Shown: piece after piece, positions 57,106 to 64,000 of the stretch | Position numbering within the stretch: the stretch's first letter is position 1 | Layout: each line of letters starts with the position of its first letter | Source of the DNA: Rhodococcus aetherivorans | Lineage (GTDB): Bacteria > Actinomycetota > Actinomycetes > Mycobacteriales > Mycobacteriaceae | DNA length: 64,000 nt | Assembly: GCF_011058165.1 (NCBI RefSeq) | Contig: NZ_JAALEG010000003.1 | Span: 1-64,000 of the forward strand | Direction: 5' to 3' | Translations under genes and position numbers: made by a program | The notes under the pieces: generated by a model | What the model saw: only the letters and a program-made list of their open reading frames with translations | Database searches by the model: none | What the model was told of the DNA's origin: nothing

Positions 57106-58425
57106 GTGGCCGAAATCCCCCGCAGAAGCAGTTCCCGCACCGCCAAGCTCGCCAGCATCCCCCTCGGGATCGCCGGTCGCGCCGCGGTGGGATTCGGCCG
57201 GCGTCTGGCCGGCGGGGACCGCGAGGAGATCGATGCCGAGCTCGCGGCGAAGGCGGCCGAGCAGCTGTTCACGGTGCTCGGCGAGCTCAAGGGCGGAGCC
57301 ATGAAGGTGGGCCAGGCGCTGAGCGTGATGGAAGCCGCGGTGCCGGAGGAGTTCGCCGAGCCGTACCGGGAGGCGCTGACGAAGCTGCAGTCGGCGGCGC
57401 CGCCGCTACCGGCCAAGGCGGTCCATCGCGTCCTCGATCAGCAGCTCGGCGCCCGCTGGCGGGAGCGCTTCGCCTCGTTCGACGACATTCCCACCGCCTC
57501 GGCGAGCATCGGCCAGGTCCACCGCGCGGTGTGGGCGGACGGCCGCGAGGTCGCGGTGAAGGTTCAGTACCCGGGCGCCGACGAGGCGCTGCGCGCCGAT
57601 CTGCGCACCCTGTCGCGGTTCGCGGGACTGTTCGCGACGGTAATGCCGGGCACCGACGTGCGGGCCGTGCTCGACGAGCTGACCGCGCGCACCGAGGAGG
57701 AGCTCGACTACCGGATCGAGGCCGACAACCAGCGGACGTTCGCCAGGGTGTTCGCCGACGATCCCCGGTTCGTCGTGCCGCGGGTCGTCGCCAGCTCCCC
57801 GAAGGTCTTTGTCACCGAATGGCTCACGGCGACACCGCTTTCCATGATCATCGCCGAGGGAACCCGCGAGCAGCGCAACCGGGCCGGGGCGCTGCTGGCA
57901 GAGTTCCACTTCGCGTCCCCGGCACAGGTGGGGCTGCTGCACTGCGATCCGCACCCGGGCAACTTCATGCTGCTCGACGACGGCCGGCTCGGCGTCATCG
58001 ACTTCGGTGCCACGGCCGCGATGCCGAACGGGTTGCCGCCGGTGCTGGGCCGGATGGTGCGGCTGGCCCTCGAGGAGCGCTTCGACGAGCTGACCACGCT
58101 GCTCTACGAGAACCGGTTCGTCCTGCCGGGCCGGGAGGTCACCGAGCAGGAGATCGCGGACTACCTGCGCCCGTTCACGGATCCGATCCACACGGAGTCG
58201 TTCCACTTCACCCGGGCCTGGCTGCAGAAGGCGGCGGGCACCGCCACCGACTTCTCCGGATCCAACTTCCGCACTGCGCGGGCACTGAACCTGCCGCCGG
58301 AGTACGCGAACATCGTCCGCGTACTCCTCGGCTCCGTCGGTATCTGCGCGCAACTGGACGCGCACGCGCCGTACATGCGGATCCTGTCGGCGTGGCTGCC
58401 GGGATTCACCGATCCGGTGGACTGA
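57106..58425 (+). CDS. ABC1/AarF (ADCK-like) atypical kinase
   Basis: This roughly 439-residue protein belongs to the UbiB/ADCK family. Landmarks are GGAMKVGQALS (the KxGQ motif), PTASASIGQVHRAVWADGREVAVKVQYPG, TEEELDYRIEADNQ, the catalytic-loop HCDPHPGNFML and VIDFGAT. Its role in actinobacteria is unclear, and quinone metabolism is one proposal. The start may be GTG 57106 (VAEIPRRSS) or ATG 57094. The 24-bp repeats lie directly upstream. Confidence 0.87.
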   Translation: MAEIPRRSSSRTAKLASIPLGIAGRAAVGFGRRLAGGDREEIDAELAAKAAEQLFTVLGELKGGAMKVGQALSVMEAAVPEEFAEPYREALTKLQSAAPPLPAKAVHRVLDQQLGARWRERFASFDDIPTASASIGQVHRAVWADGREVAVKVQYPGADEALRADLRTLSRFAGLFATVMPGTDVRAVLDELTARTEEELDYRIEADNQRTFARVFADDPRFVVPRVVASSPKVFVTEWLTATPLSMIIAEGTREQRNRAGALLAEFHFASPAQVGLLHCDPHPGNFMLLDDGRLGVIDFGATAAMPNGLPPVLGRMVRLALEERFDELTTLLYENRFVLPGREVTEQEIADYLRPFTDPIHTESFHFTRAWLQKAAGTATDFSGSNFRTARALNLPPEYANIVRVLLGSVGICAQLDAHAPYMRILSAWLPGFTDPVD

Positions 58426-58446
58426 CCTCCCGGCAGCCGGTCCGGC

Positions 58447-58725
58447 CTAGGCGCACACCAGTTCCTTGCGAGGGCGTCCCCGCGGACGCTTGCGGGCGAC
58501 GACGACACCCCGTTCGAAGATCTCGCCGCCCCACACGCCCCACGGCTCGGCACGGTCGAGTGCCGCGGCGAGGCAGTGGGCGCGGATCGGGCACCGGCCG
58601 CACAGCGCCTTGGCTCGCTCCAGTTCGGTCGGTGATTCGGCGAACCACAGGTCCGGATCGCCGTCGCGGCAAGGCAACTCGCGCACGCGCGTCGTATGGT
58701 CGACGTCGAGCGTTGCGGTCTGCAC
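58447..58725 (-). CDS. whiB7: WhiB7-like transcriptional activator
   Basis: This 92-residue [4Fe-4S] regulator activates intrinsic antibiotic-resistance genes. The cysteines are in LPCRDGD and LCGRCPIRAHC, followed by WGVWGGEIFERG. The AT-hook RPRGRPRK at the C-terminus is the WhiB7 hallmark. GTG 58725 follows GAGGAGACATCCATC. A leader of more than 300 bases contains a promoter, an upstream ORF and an attenuator. It lies between the ABC1 kinase and uvrD2, as in M. tuberculosis. Confidence 0.93.
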   Translation of the reverse strand: MQTATLDVDHTTRVRELPCRDGDPDLWFAESPTELERAKALCGRCPIRAHCLAAALDRAEPWGVWGGEIFERGVVVARKRPRGRPRKELVCA

Positions 58726-58785
58726 GATGGATGTCTCCTCTGTCTGGTTCGGATGCGATGCGCGAACCGGGCAGAAGACGAAGAA

Positions 58786-58816
58786 GGCCACGGTCCGCTG
58801 GGCGGTGTCCGTGGCC
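58786..58816 (-). terminator. whiB7 leader attenuator hairpin
   Basis: On the minus strand GGCCACGG and CCGTGGCC pair, with an inner CCGC/GCGG extension. The hairpin is followed by the pyrimidine-rich TTCTTCGTCTTCT. It lies between the upstream ORF stop and the whiB7 start, exactly where a transcription attenuator is expected. Confidence 0.7.
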
Positions 58817-58832
58817 GGAAGGCGAATGAAGA

Positions 58833-58982
58833 TTACCGGGGTGAACCTCGGTGGCTTCGGGGCACGGACGAAGGGGCGGCTGCTCGCACGCGGGCGACGC
58901 GCGGAGTGCACGCGCCGGCGGCGACGGGGGCGCCGGCGACGGGGGCGGCGACCACCACTGCAGCTGCATCGAAGCCGAGCAT
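58833..58982 (-). CDS. Upstream ORF (leader peptide) of whiB7
   Basis: A 49-codon frame starts at ATG 58982 behind GAAGGAGGTGGCCCCG, the best ribosome site in this region, and ends 16 bases before the attenuator stem. The peptide begins MLGFDAAAVVVAAPVAG and is Ala/Val/Pro-rich, with no domain. In mycobacteria translation of such a leader sets whiB7 attenuation, and slowed ribosomes allow readthrough. Function here is by analogy. Confidence 0.7.
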   Translation of the reverse strand: MLGFDAAAVVVAAPVAGAPVAAGACTPRVARVRAAAPSSVPRSHRGSPR

Positions 58983-59037
58983 CGGGGCCACCTCCTTCGT
59001 CGTCCGCGCACGGGCCTTTCCCGTGACATCGACCTCC

Positions 59038-59076
59038 AGCCTAGGAACTCGGCCGTCGATCGCACAACCCATTTTC
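59038..59076 (-). promoter_or_regulatory. WhiB7-type autoregulated promoter
   Basis: Reading the minus strand, an AT-rich GAAAAT (59071-59076) lies three bases before TTGTGC (-35, 59062-59067). An 18-base spacer then leads to TAGGCT (-10, 59038-59043). The A/T patch just upstream of -35 is the contact for the WhiB7 AT-hook. Confidence 0.75.
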
Positions 59077-59079
59077 TAC

Positions 59080-59096
59080 CTGCGGTTTTACCGCAG
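59080..59096 (-). terminator. uvrD2 terminator
   Basis: CTGCGGT and ACCGCAG form a 7-bp stem with a three-base loop, 13 bp after the uvrD2 stop. It directly abuts the AT-rich element of the whiB7 promoter. Confidence 0.5.
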
Positions 59097-59108
59097 CTTT
59101 GCGAACCG

Positions 59109-61250
59109 CTACAGATCGAGGGTATCGGGCGCGCGTTCACCGCGCACGACGGCGAGCACGTCCGCGCCGAACTGCTCGAGTTTCTTCGCCCCGATGCCGG
59201 GGATGGCGACGAGGGCACGGTCGTCGCCCGGCCGCTGCTCAGCGATCGCGATGAGCGTGTTGTCGCTGAACACCACGTAGGCGGGGACCTTCATCTCCTT
59301 GGAACGTTCCCGGCGCCAGTCCTTCAGCGCCATCAGCAGCGATTCGTCCAGGTCCGACGGGCAGCCCTCGCAGCGCCCGAGCATGGTCGCGGACGACCCC
59401 ATCAGGGGCTTTCCGCACACGCGGCACTGCGGCCGCTTACGTTTCGGCGACGCGGGGGCCGCGATCCGGGAGGCCGGCGAGTCGTCGGGGATCAGACCGT
59501 GCAGGAACCGGGACCGCCGCCGCGACCGGCGGCCGCCCTCGGTGCGCGAGAGCGCCCAGGACAGTTGCAGGTGCACGCGGGCGCGGGTGACCCCGACGTA
59601 CAGCAGGCGGCGCTCCTCCTCGATGCCGGCCTCGTCGGGCGGCGTGGAGCTGTCGCCGACGACGTGCACGATGGGCAGGGTCCCGTCGGTGAGGCCGACG
59701 AGGAAGACCGCGTCCCATTCCAGGCCCTTGGCCGCGTGCAGCGACGCGAGCGTCACGCCCTGCACCGTCGGCGGGTGCCGCGCCTCGGCCCGCGCCGCCA
59801 GGTCACGCAGCAGACCGTCGAGATCGAGGTCGGGCTCGTGCCCGAGAAGCTCCTCGGTCAGCTGCACGAGCGCCCGCAGCGATTCCCACCGTTCACGGGC
59901 CTGCGCACCGGCAGGCTCGGCCTCGGTCAGGCCGAGCGGGGCGAGCACCGCCCGCACCAGCGTGACGAGGGCGGCGCCGCGATCGGCGCCCTCGGGCAGG
60001 TCGTCGCGGCCGTGGGCCTGCCGCAGCGCGCCGACCGCCTGGCGCACCTCGGCGCGGGTGAAGAAGCCCTCGCCGCCGCGGACCTGATACGGGATACCGG
60101 CCTCGGTGAACGCCTGCTCGTAGGCCTCCGACTGGGCATTGATGCGGTAGAGCACCGCGATCTCGGCGGCGGACACCCCCGATCCCAGCAGCTTCGCGAT
60201 CGACTTGGCCACGGCCTGCGCCTCGGCGGGCTCGTCGTCGTACTCGGCGAACGCCGGCTCGGGTCCGGGCGGGCGCTGGCCGACGAGCTGGAGCCGGGTC
60301 CCGGCGATGCGGCCGCGTGCCGCACCGATGACCCGGTTGGCGAGGGACACCACCTGCGGCGTGGAACGGTAGTCGCGTTCGAGCCGGACCACGGTGGCGT
60401 CCGGGAATCGGCGGGAGAAGTCGAGCAGATACTGCGGGGTGGCACCGGTGAACGAGTAGATCGTCTGATTCGCGTCGCCGACGACGGTGAGGTCGTCGCG
60501 GTCGCCGAGCCACGCGTCGAGCACGCGCTGCTGCAGGGGCGTGACGTCCTGGTACTCGTCGACGACGAAGCAGCGGTAACGGTCGCGGAACTCCTCGGCG
60601 ACGGCGGTGTGCTCCTCGAGCGCGGCGGCCGTGTGCAGCAGCAGGTCGTCGAAGTCGAGGAAGATACCGTCGTCGCGCACCTTGAGGGACTCGTAGCCGG
60701 CGTAGACGGCAGCCACCCGTCCGGCGTCGGCGGGGGGCTCACGCCGGGCCCGGGCCACCGCGGCCGGGTAGTCCTCCGGCGCAACGAGCGAACCCTTGGC
60801 CCACTCGATCTCCGAGAGCAGGTCGCGCACGGTGTCGGTGTCGGTGGCGAACCCGGCACGGTGCGCGGCCTGGGAGACGACGGCGAACTTGCGGTCGAGC
60901 AGCTGCCACGGCGTGTCGCCGACCACTCGCGGCCAGAAGTAGCGCAGCTGCCGCAGCGCGGCGGCGTGGAAGGTACGCGCCTGCACCTGCGGCCCCGAGC
61001 CGCCCACCCCGAGTTCGCGCAGCCGGCTGCGCATCTCCCCGGCGGCGCGGGCGGTGAACGTGACGGCGAGGACCTGGCCGGCCGCGACGTGTCCGTGGGA
61101 CACCAGGTGCGCGATGCGGCGGGTGATGGTCCGGGTCTTTCCCGTCCCGGCACCGGCGAGCACACACACCGGGCCCCGCGGCGCGAGGACCGCCGCCGCC
61201 TGCTGGGGATCCAGGCCCTCCACCGATGCATCTGCTCGCATGGGCTCCAT
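59109..61250 (-). CDS. uvrD2: ATP-dependent DNA helicase UvrD2
   Basis: This 713-residue superfamily-1 helicase has Walker [16 protein letters not shown], the DEYQD box [47 protein letters not shown] and [11 protein letters not shown] four-Cys zinc motif ([15 protein letters not shown]) and a C-terminal HRDC domain ([17 protein letters not shown]) follow, the UvrD2 architecture of actinobacteria. The start is taken as ATG 61250; ATGs at 61253 and 61241 are in frame. Confidence 0.94.
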   Translation of the reverse strand: MEPMRADASVEGLDPQQAAAVLAPRGPVCVLAGAGTGKTRTITRRIAHLVSHGHVAAGQVLAVTFTARAAGEMRSRLRELGVGGSGPQVQARTFHAAALRQLRYFWPRVVGDTPWQLLDRKFAVVSQAAHRAGFATDTDTVRDLLSEIEWAKGSLVAPEDYPAAVARARREPPADAGRVAAVYAGYESLKVRDDGIFLDFDDLLLHTAAALEEHTAVAEEFRDRYRCFVVDEYQDVTPLQQRVLDAWLGDRDDLTVVGDANQTIYSFTGATPQYLLDFSRRFPDATVVRLERDYRSTPQVVSLANRVIGAARGRIAGTRLQLVGQRPPGPEPAFAEYDDEPAEAQAVAKSIAKLLGSGVSAAEIAVLYRINAQSEAYEQAFTEAGIPYQVRGGEGFFTRAEVRQAVGALRQAHGRDDLPEGADRGAALVTLVRAVLAPLGLTEAEPAGAQARERWESLRALVQLTEELLGHEPDLDLDGLLRDLAARAEARHPPTVQGVTLASLHAAKGLEWDAVFLVGLTDGTLPIVHVVGDSSTPPDEAGIEEERRLLYVGVTRARVHLQLSWALSRTEGGRRSRRRSRFLHGLIPDDSPASRIAAPASPKRKRPQCRVCGKPLMGSSATMLGRCEGCPSDLDESLLMALKDWRRERSKEMKVPAYVVFSDNTLIAIAEQRPGDDRALVAIPGIGAKKLEQFGADVLAVVRGERAPDTLDL

Positions 61251-61346
61251 CATGGCAGGACGCGGTGACAGGCCTCCGGCCCACACCGACTGTGGTGGAG
61301 AACACATTTCACCGTCGCGCGGAACAGCGGGTGCCCCGGAGTTGTT

Positions 61347-61610
61347 GTGCGCACCGTGACTACGACCGATGCTCCCGCCCTGACGCTCTACACCACCGAC
61401 TGGTGCGGCTACTGCCGCCGCCTCAAGAGCCAGCTCGACGAGCACGGCATCGGCTACGCCGAGATCGACATCGAGGCCGACCCGTCCGCCGCCGAGTTCG
61501 TCGGCAGCGTCAACGACGGAAACCACGTCGTTCCCACCGTGCAGTACGCCGACGGCAGCACCGCGACCAATCCCCCGCTGTCCGCGGTCAAGCAGGCGCT
61601 CGGTCTCTAG
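61347..61610 (+). CDS. mrx1: Mycoredoxin 1
   Basis: This 87-residue glutaredoxin-like protein uses mycothiol to reduce mixed disulfides. The active site CGYC is in [18 protein letters not shown], followed by [13 protein letters not shown], the cis-Pro [10 protein letters not shown] and [15 protein letters not shown] 61347 has GGAG five bases upstream. It is divergent from uvrD2, as in mycobacteria (Rv3198A). It supports a mycothiol-based thiol system, consistent with mscR at 21 kb. Confidence 0.92.
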   Translation: MRTVTTTDAPALTLYTTDWCGYCRRLKSQLDEHGIGYAEIDIEADPSAAEFVGSVNDGNHVVPTVQYADGSTATNPPLSAVKQALGL

Positions 61611-61646
61611 CCGACGGCACCGCATCCGCCGGGAGCACCGAGGAGC

Positions 61647-62489
61647 TCAGGTGGTGTATCCCGGCGGGGCCGGCACGGCGTGTTCGGCCGCCCGGCTGAC
61701 CTGCTCCCATGCCGCCCAGTCCCGGATGCGCTCCTGCGCGAGTCCGACCGCGGCGTCGTAGACGACGCTGCCGAGGATCAACCGTCGCGGCGGGGCGTCG
61801 CTGTCCACGGCTGCCCGGACCGCGGCCGCGGCGAGCGCCGGCTCGCTGTCGACGCCGCCGGCGGCCGACGTCGCTGCCATCTCGGCGCGCAGCGCCGCAT
61901 AGTCGTCGAGCGGCGCGGTGGCGGGCATGTCCTTGTACAGGTCCGTCCAGTATCCGCCGGGTTCGACGATCGTCACGGCGACCCCGAAGTGTGCAGCCTC
62001 GGCAACGACCGCCTCGCTCAGTCCTTCCAGTGCGAACTTGCTGGCGCTGTACAACCCGGTGGTGGGAAATGCCGCGATCCCCGCAACACTGGAGATCTGC
62101 AGCAGGCGGCCCGGGCGCCGACGCAGCGCCGGCAACACCGCCTGCGTGACCCACAGCGCTCCGAAGAAGTTGGTCTCCATCTGAGCGCGTGCCTGCTCCT
62201 CGGTGAACTCCTCGACGAAGCCCGTCCACATCGTCCCAGCGTTGTTGACGACGACATCGAGGCGCCCGAAGTGGTCGACAACCCGATCGACCGCCGCGAA
62301 CACCGCCGACCGGTCGGTCACGTCGACGTCGACGGTGAGCACCCGCTCGTCGTCCCGGAACTCGGGCACGGCGGTTGCGGTGCGGGCAAGAGCGGCCACC
62401 CGGTCTCCTGCGGTGAGCGCCTCCCGGGTGAACGCTCGGCCTAGCCCTCGGCTTGCCCCCGTGACCAGCCATATCCGCTGCTCGACCAT
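61647..62489 (-). CDS. Short-chain dehydrogenase/reductase
   Basis: This 280-residue NAD(P)-dependent oxidoreductase has the cofactor loop VTGASRGLGRAF, VVNNAG, ISSVAG and the catalytic YSASKFALEGL. It resembles classical SDRs annotated as ketoreductase or retinol-type; substrate unknown. ATG 62489. It is divergent from a TetR gene with two shared operators between them, and probably repressed by it. The pair interrupts the conserved mrx1-nudC order. Confidence 0.88.
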   Translation of the reverse strand: MVEQRIWLVTGASRGLGRAFTREALTAGDRVAALARTATAVPEFRDDERVLTVDVDVTDRSAVFAAVDRVVDHFGRLDVVVNNAGTMWTGFVEEFTEEQARAQMETNFFGALWVTQAVLPALRRRPGRLLQISSVAGIAAFPTTGLYSASKFALEGLSEAVVAEAAHFGVAVTIVEPGGYWTDLYKDMPATAPLDDYAALRAEMAATSAAGGVDSEPALAAAAVRAAVDSDAPPRRLILGSVVYDAAVGLAQERIRDWAAWEQVSRAAEHAVPAPPGYTT

Positions 62490-62514
62490 ACCGGCGCCTC
62501 CTCGGATCTAGACG

Positions 62515-62577
62515 AGACGGATCGTCTCGCCATGCGAGTATGCGACCCTCGTTCCCTTCTGTCAAGACGGTCCGTCT
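62515..62577. promoter_or_regulatory. Twin operators between the SDR and tetR genes
   Basis: AGACGGATCGTCT (62515-62527) and AGACGGTCCGTCT (62565-62577) are near-identical 13-bp palindromes, 50 bp apart, in the divergent promoter. Each is likely a TetR dimer site, one near each start. Confidence 0.75.
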
Positions 62578-62604
62578 CGTCTCGGTTTGGCTATGCTGGG
62601 TTCC

Positions 62605-63204
62605 ATGCCGCCGAGAACCACCCGCCGCAGCGACGCCGCCCGGACAGCGATCCTGACCGCCGCGGTGGAGTTGGTCGGTGAAGTGGGCTACAGCAAGTCG
62701 AGCATCGAGGCGATCGCTGCCCGAGCCGGCGTCGGGAAACAGACCATCTACCGGTGGTGGTCGTCGAAGGGATCGGTGCTGCTCGACGCCTACCTCAACG
62801 CAAACGTGGGCGGCGAACCGGAGGACCCGCAGGGCCTACCGAACACGGGCGATCTCGTCGCCGACATGAGGGCGGTGCTGCGCGCCACCGTCGACGAACT
62901 GAACGATCCCCGGTTCGAACGGCCGTTGCGCGCGCTGACCGTCGCCGTACTCGAGGACGAGTCCCTGGCCGCCGAATACTCCCGTCGTCTCGACGAGCCG
63001 ATGCGGCAGATGAAGAAGGAGCGGCTGCGCGCGGCGCAGCGACAGGGTCAGCTGTCCCCCGATGTGGATCTCGACGCCGTCGTCGACACCCTCTTCGCCC
63101 CCGTCGCCCAGCGCTGGCTGCTGCGCTCCGGTTCGCTGACCTACGAATACACCGATCACCTCGTCGAGACCGTGCTCACCGGTCTGCCGAGGCCAGGGTC
63201 CTGA
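62605..63204 (+). CDS. TetR/AcrR-family regulator of the adjacent SDR
   Basis: This 199-residue regulator has the helix-turn-helix ILTAAVELVGEVGYSKSSIEAIAARAG followed by VGKQTIYRWWSSKGSVLLDAY. The C-terminal domain resembles TetR_C_16-type dimer domains. The start is ATG 62605 (PPRTTRRSDAARTAI) or ATG 62593. Twin palindromes in the shared promoter make autoregulation and control of the SDR likely. Confidence 0.88.
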   Translation: MPPRTTRRSDAARTAILTAAVELVGEVGYSKSSIEAIAARAGVGKQTIYRWWSSKGSVLLDAYLNANVGGEPEDPQGLPNTGDLVADMRAVLRATVDELNDPRFERPLRALTVAVLEDESLAAEYSRRLDEPMRQMKKERLRAAQRQGQLSPDVDLDAVVDTLFAPVAQRWLLRSGSLTYEYTDHLVETVLTGLPRPGS

Positions 63205-63209
63205 CCGGT

Positions 63210-64000
63210 TCAGTTCCCCCGGACCCAGCCCTCCAGCATGCCCCGGGCGATCGAGATCGATCCCGGCAGCAACAACGGGGCGTCGGCCGGGGAGGCCCAG
63301 TCGCCGAGCGCCAGCGCGGCCCGCACCTCGTCGCGGGTGAACCAACGGGCCTCGGCGATCTCCCCGTCGAGGAAGGCCAGCGGATGCTCCGGATCGGCGA
63401 CGGCGGAGAACCCGATCATCACCGACCGCGGGAACGGCCACGGCTGGCTGCCGAGGTACCGCACGTCTCGCACGTCGACGCCGACCTCCTCGCGGATCTC
63501 CCGCACGACGCAGGACTCGAGCGACTCCCCCGCCTCGACGAACCCGGCGAGCACGGAGAACCGTCGCTCCGGCCACACCGGCTGTCGCGCCAGCAGGACC
63601 CGGTCCGCGCCGTCGTGCACGAGACAGATGATCGCCGGGTCGGTACGCGGGAACTCCTCGTGACCGGTGCTGGTGCTGATCCTCGACCAGCCGGACAGGG
63701 TCGGCTCGGTCGGCGCTCCGTCCAGTGAACTGAAGCCCGCGTTGTCGTGCCAGTTGAGCAGGGCCACCGCGGTCACCATCAGACCCGCGTCGGCGTCGTC
63801 GAGCCGCTCCCCGACCCGGCGCAGGTCGGCGACCGTTCCGGTCTGCGCGAGCACCCGGATCGCCCACACGTGCCGGTCGCCGCGCACACCGAGGAACACC
63901 GCGCCGGGAACCGGCTCGGGTCCCAGCTCCACCGCCGCGGCGAACACCAGGGCGTCGCCGTCCACCGGCACCTGCCCGCGACGATCGACCCGCAGCAGAT
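63210..64000 (-). CDS. nudC: NAD+ diphosphatase NudC (5' end beyond the window)
   Basis: This Nudix enzyme hydrolyses NADH and can remove NAD caps from RNA. The Nudix box is GFVEAGESLESCVVREIREE followed by VGV. The NudC-specific SQPWPFPRS follows. NWHDNAGFSSLDG and GHEEFPRTDPAIICLVHDGADR match mycobacterial NudC. The frame stays open to the window end, with LLRVDRRGQ in the family register, so the true start lies outside. An internal GTG at 63971 is not the start. Confidence 0.93.
   Translation of the reverse strand, partial: LLRVDRRGQVPVDGDALVFAAAVELGPEPVPGAVFLGVRGDRHVWAIRVLAQTGTVADLRRVGERLDDADAGLMVTAVALLNWHDNAGFSSLDGAPTEPTLSGWSRISTSTGHEEFPRTDPAIICLVHDGADRVLLARQPVWPERRFSVLAGFVEAGESLESCVVREIREEVGVDVRDVRYLGSQPWPFPRSVMIGFSAVADPEHPLAFLDGEIAEARWFTRDEVRAALALGDWASPADAPLLLPGSISIARGMLEGWVRGN

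Noticed and set aside
58851-61268. 805-codon plus-strand frame opposite uvrD2
   Set aside because: Composition is Gly/Arg/Leu-rich shadow sequence with no motif, and the uvrD2 reading has every helicase motif.

Overview
The window is a chromosomal segment of a high-GC actinobacterium. It is most likely Rhodococcus or a close Nocardiaceae relative. Supporting signs are a mycothiol-linked formaldehyde dehydrogenase, a mycoredoxin, WhiB3- and WhiB7-type regulators, an actinobacterial tmRNA tag, an initiator tRNA with a C1xU72 mismatch, frequent GTG starts, and gene order shared with Mycobacterium tuberculosis (remembered, not searched). Two blocks show that order: prfB-mscS-ftsE-ftsX-smpB, and UPF0182-PDZ protease-metalloprotease-E1-like-ABC1 kinase-whiB7-uvrD2-mycoredoxin-nudC.

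Layout, left to right. 1-120 is the tail of an IS30-type transposase. 175-4221 is the aerobic class Ib ribonucleotide reductase operon nrdHIEF (minus strand), preceded by two NrdR-type boxes. 4419-8061 is a three-subunit molybdenum hydroxylase of the PaoABC type. 8202-12526 holds an FMN reductase with a divergent TetR, a META lipoprotein, a nucleosidase, a fructosamine-kinase-like protein and nadE. 12615-16797 is a divergent molybdenum-cofactor locus (moaA-moaD against moeA-moaCB-moaE) that could supply the hydroxylase. 16973-22405 holds a DEAD-box helicase, a COG0523 GTPase, the mycothiol formaldehyde dehydrogenase with its metallo-hydrolase partner, whiB3 and gluconokinase.

22389-31102 is the main accessory block and looks like a catabolic island for methoxylated aromatic acids. 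It has an aromatic-acid MFS carrier with a fused ATPase/LuxR regulator on the minus strand. Divergent from these are a VanA-type Rieske oxygenase, a small Cys protein, a VanB-type reductase, a CYP199A-like P450, an IclR regulator and an acyl-ligase-like protein with degraded motifs. Two unrelated oxygenases appear to share one reductase. Formaldehyde from demethylation could be handled by the mycothiol dehydrogenase about 4 kb upstream.

31103-44216 is mostly housekeeping: a twin tRNA-Ala, a thiol-disulfide pair (DsbA-like and MauE-like), an MFS carrier, phosphoglucomutase, two fluoride channels, tmRNA, an EamA carrier, smpB, ftsX, ftsE, a Pro/Thr-rich membrane protein, mscS, prfB and hisN. 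44323-49287 is fatty-acid metabolism: a FadE24/FadE23-type pair behind a perfect 24-bp palindrome, a broken potassium channel and a FadD-type ligase. 49339-64000 is an initiator tRNA followed by the conserved UPF0182-to-nudC block, with a WhiB7 leader carrying a promoter, an upstream ORF and an attenuator. That block is interrupted by an SDR/TetR pair with twin operators. nudC runs off the right edge.
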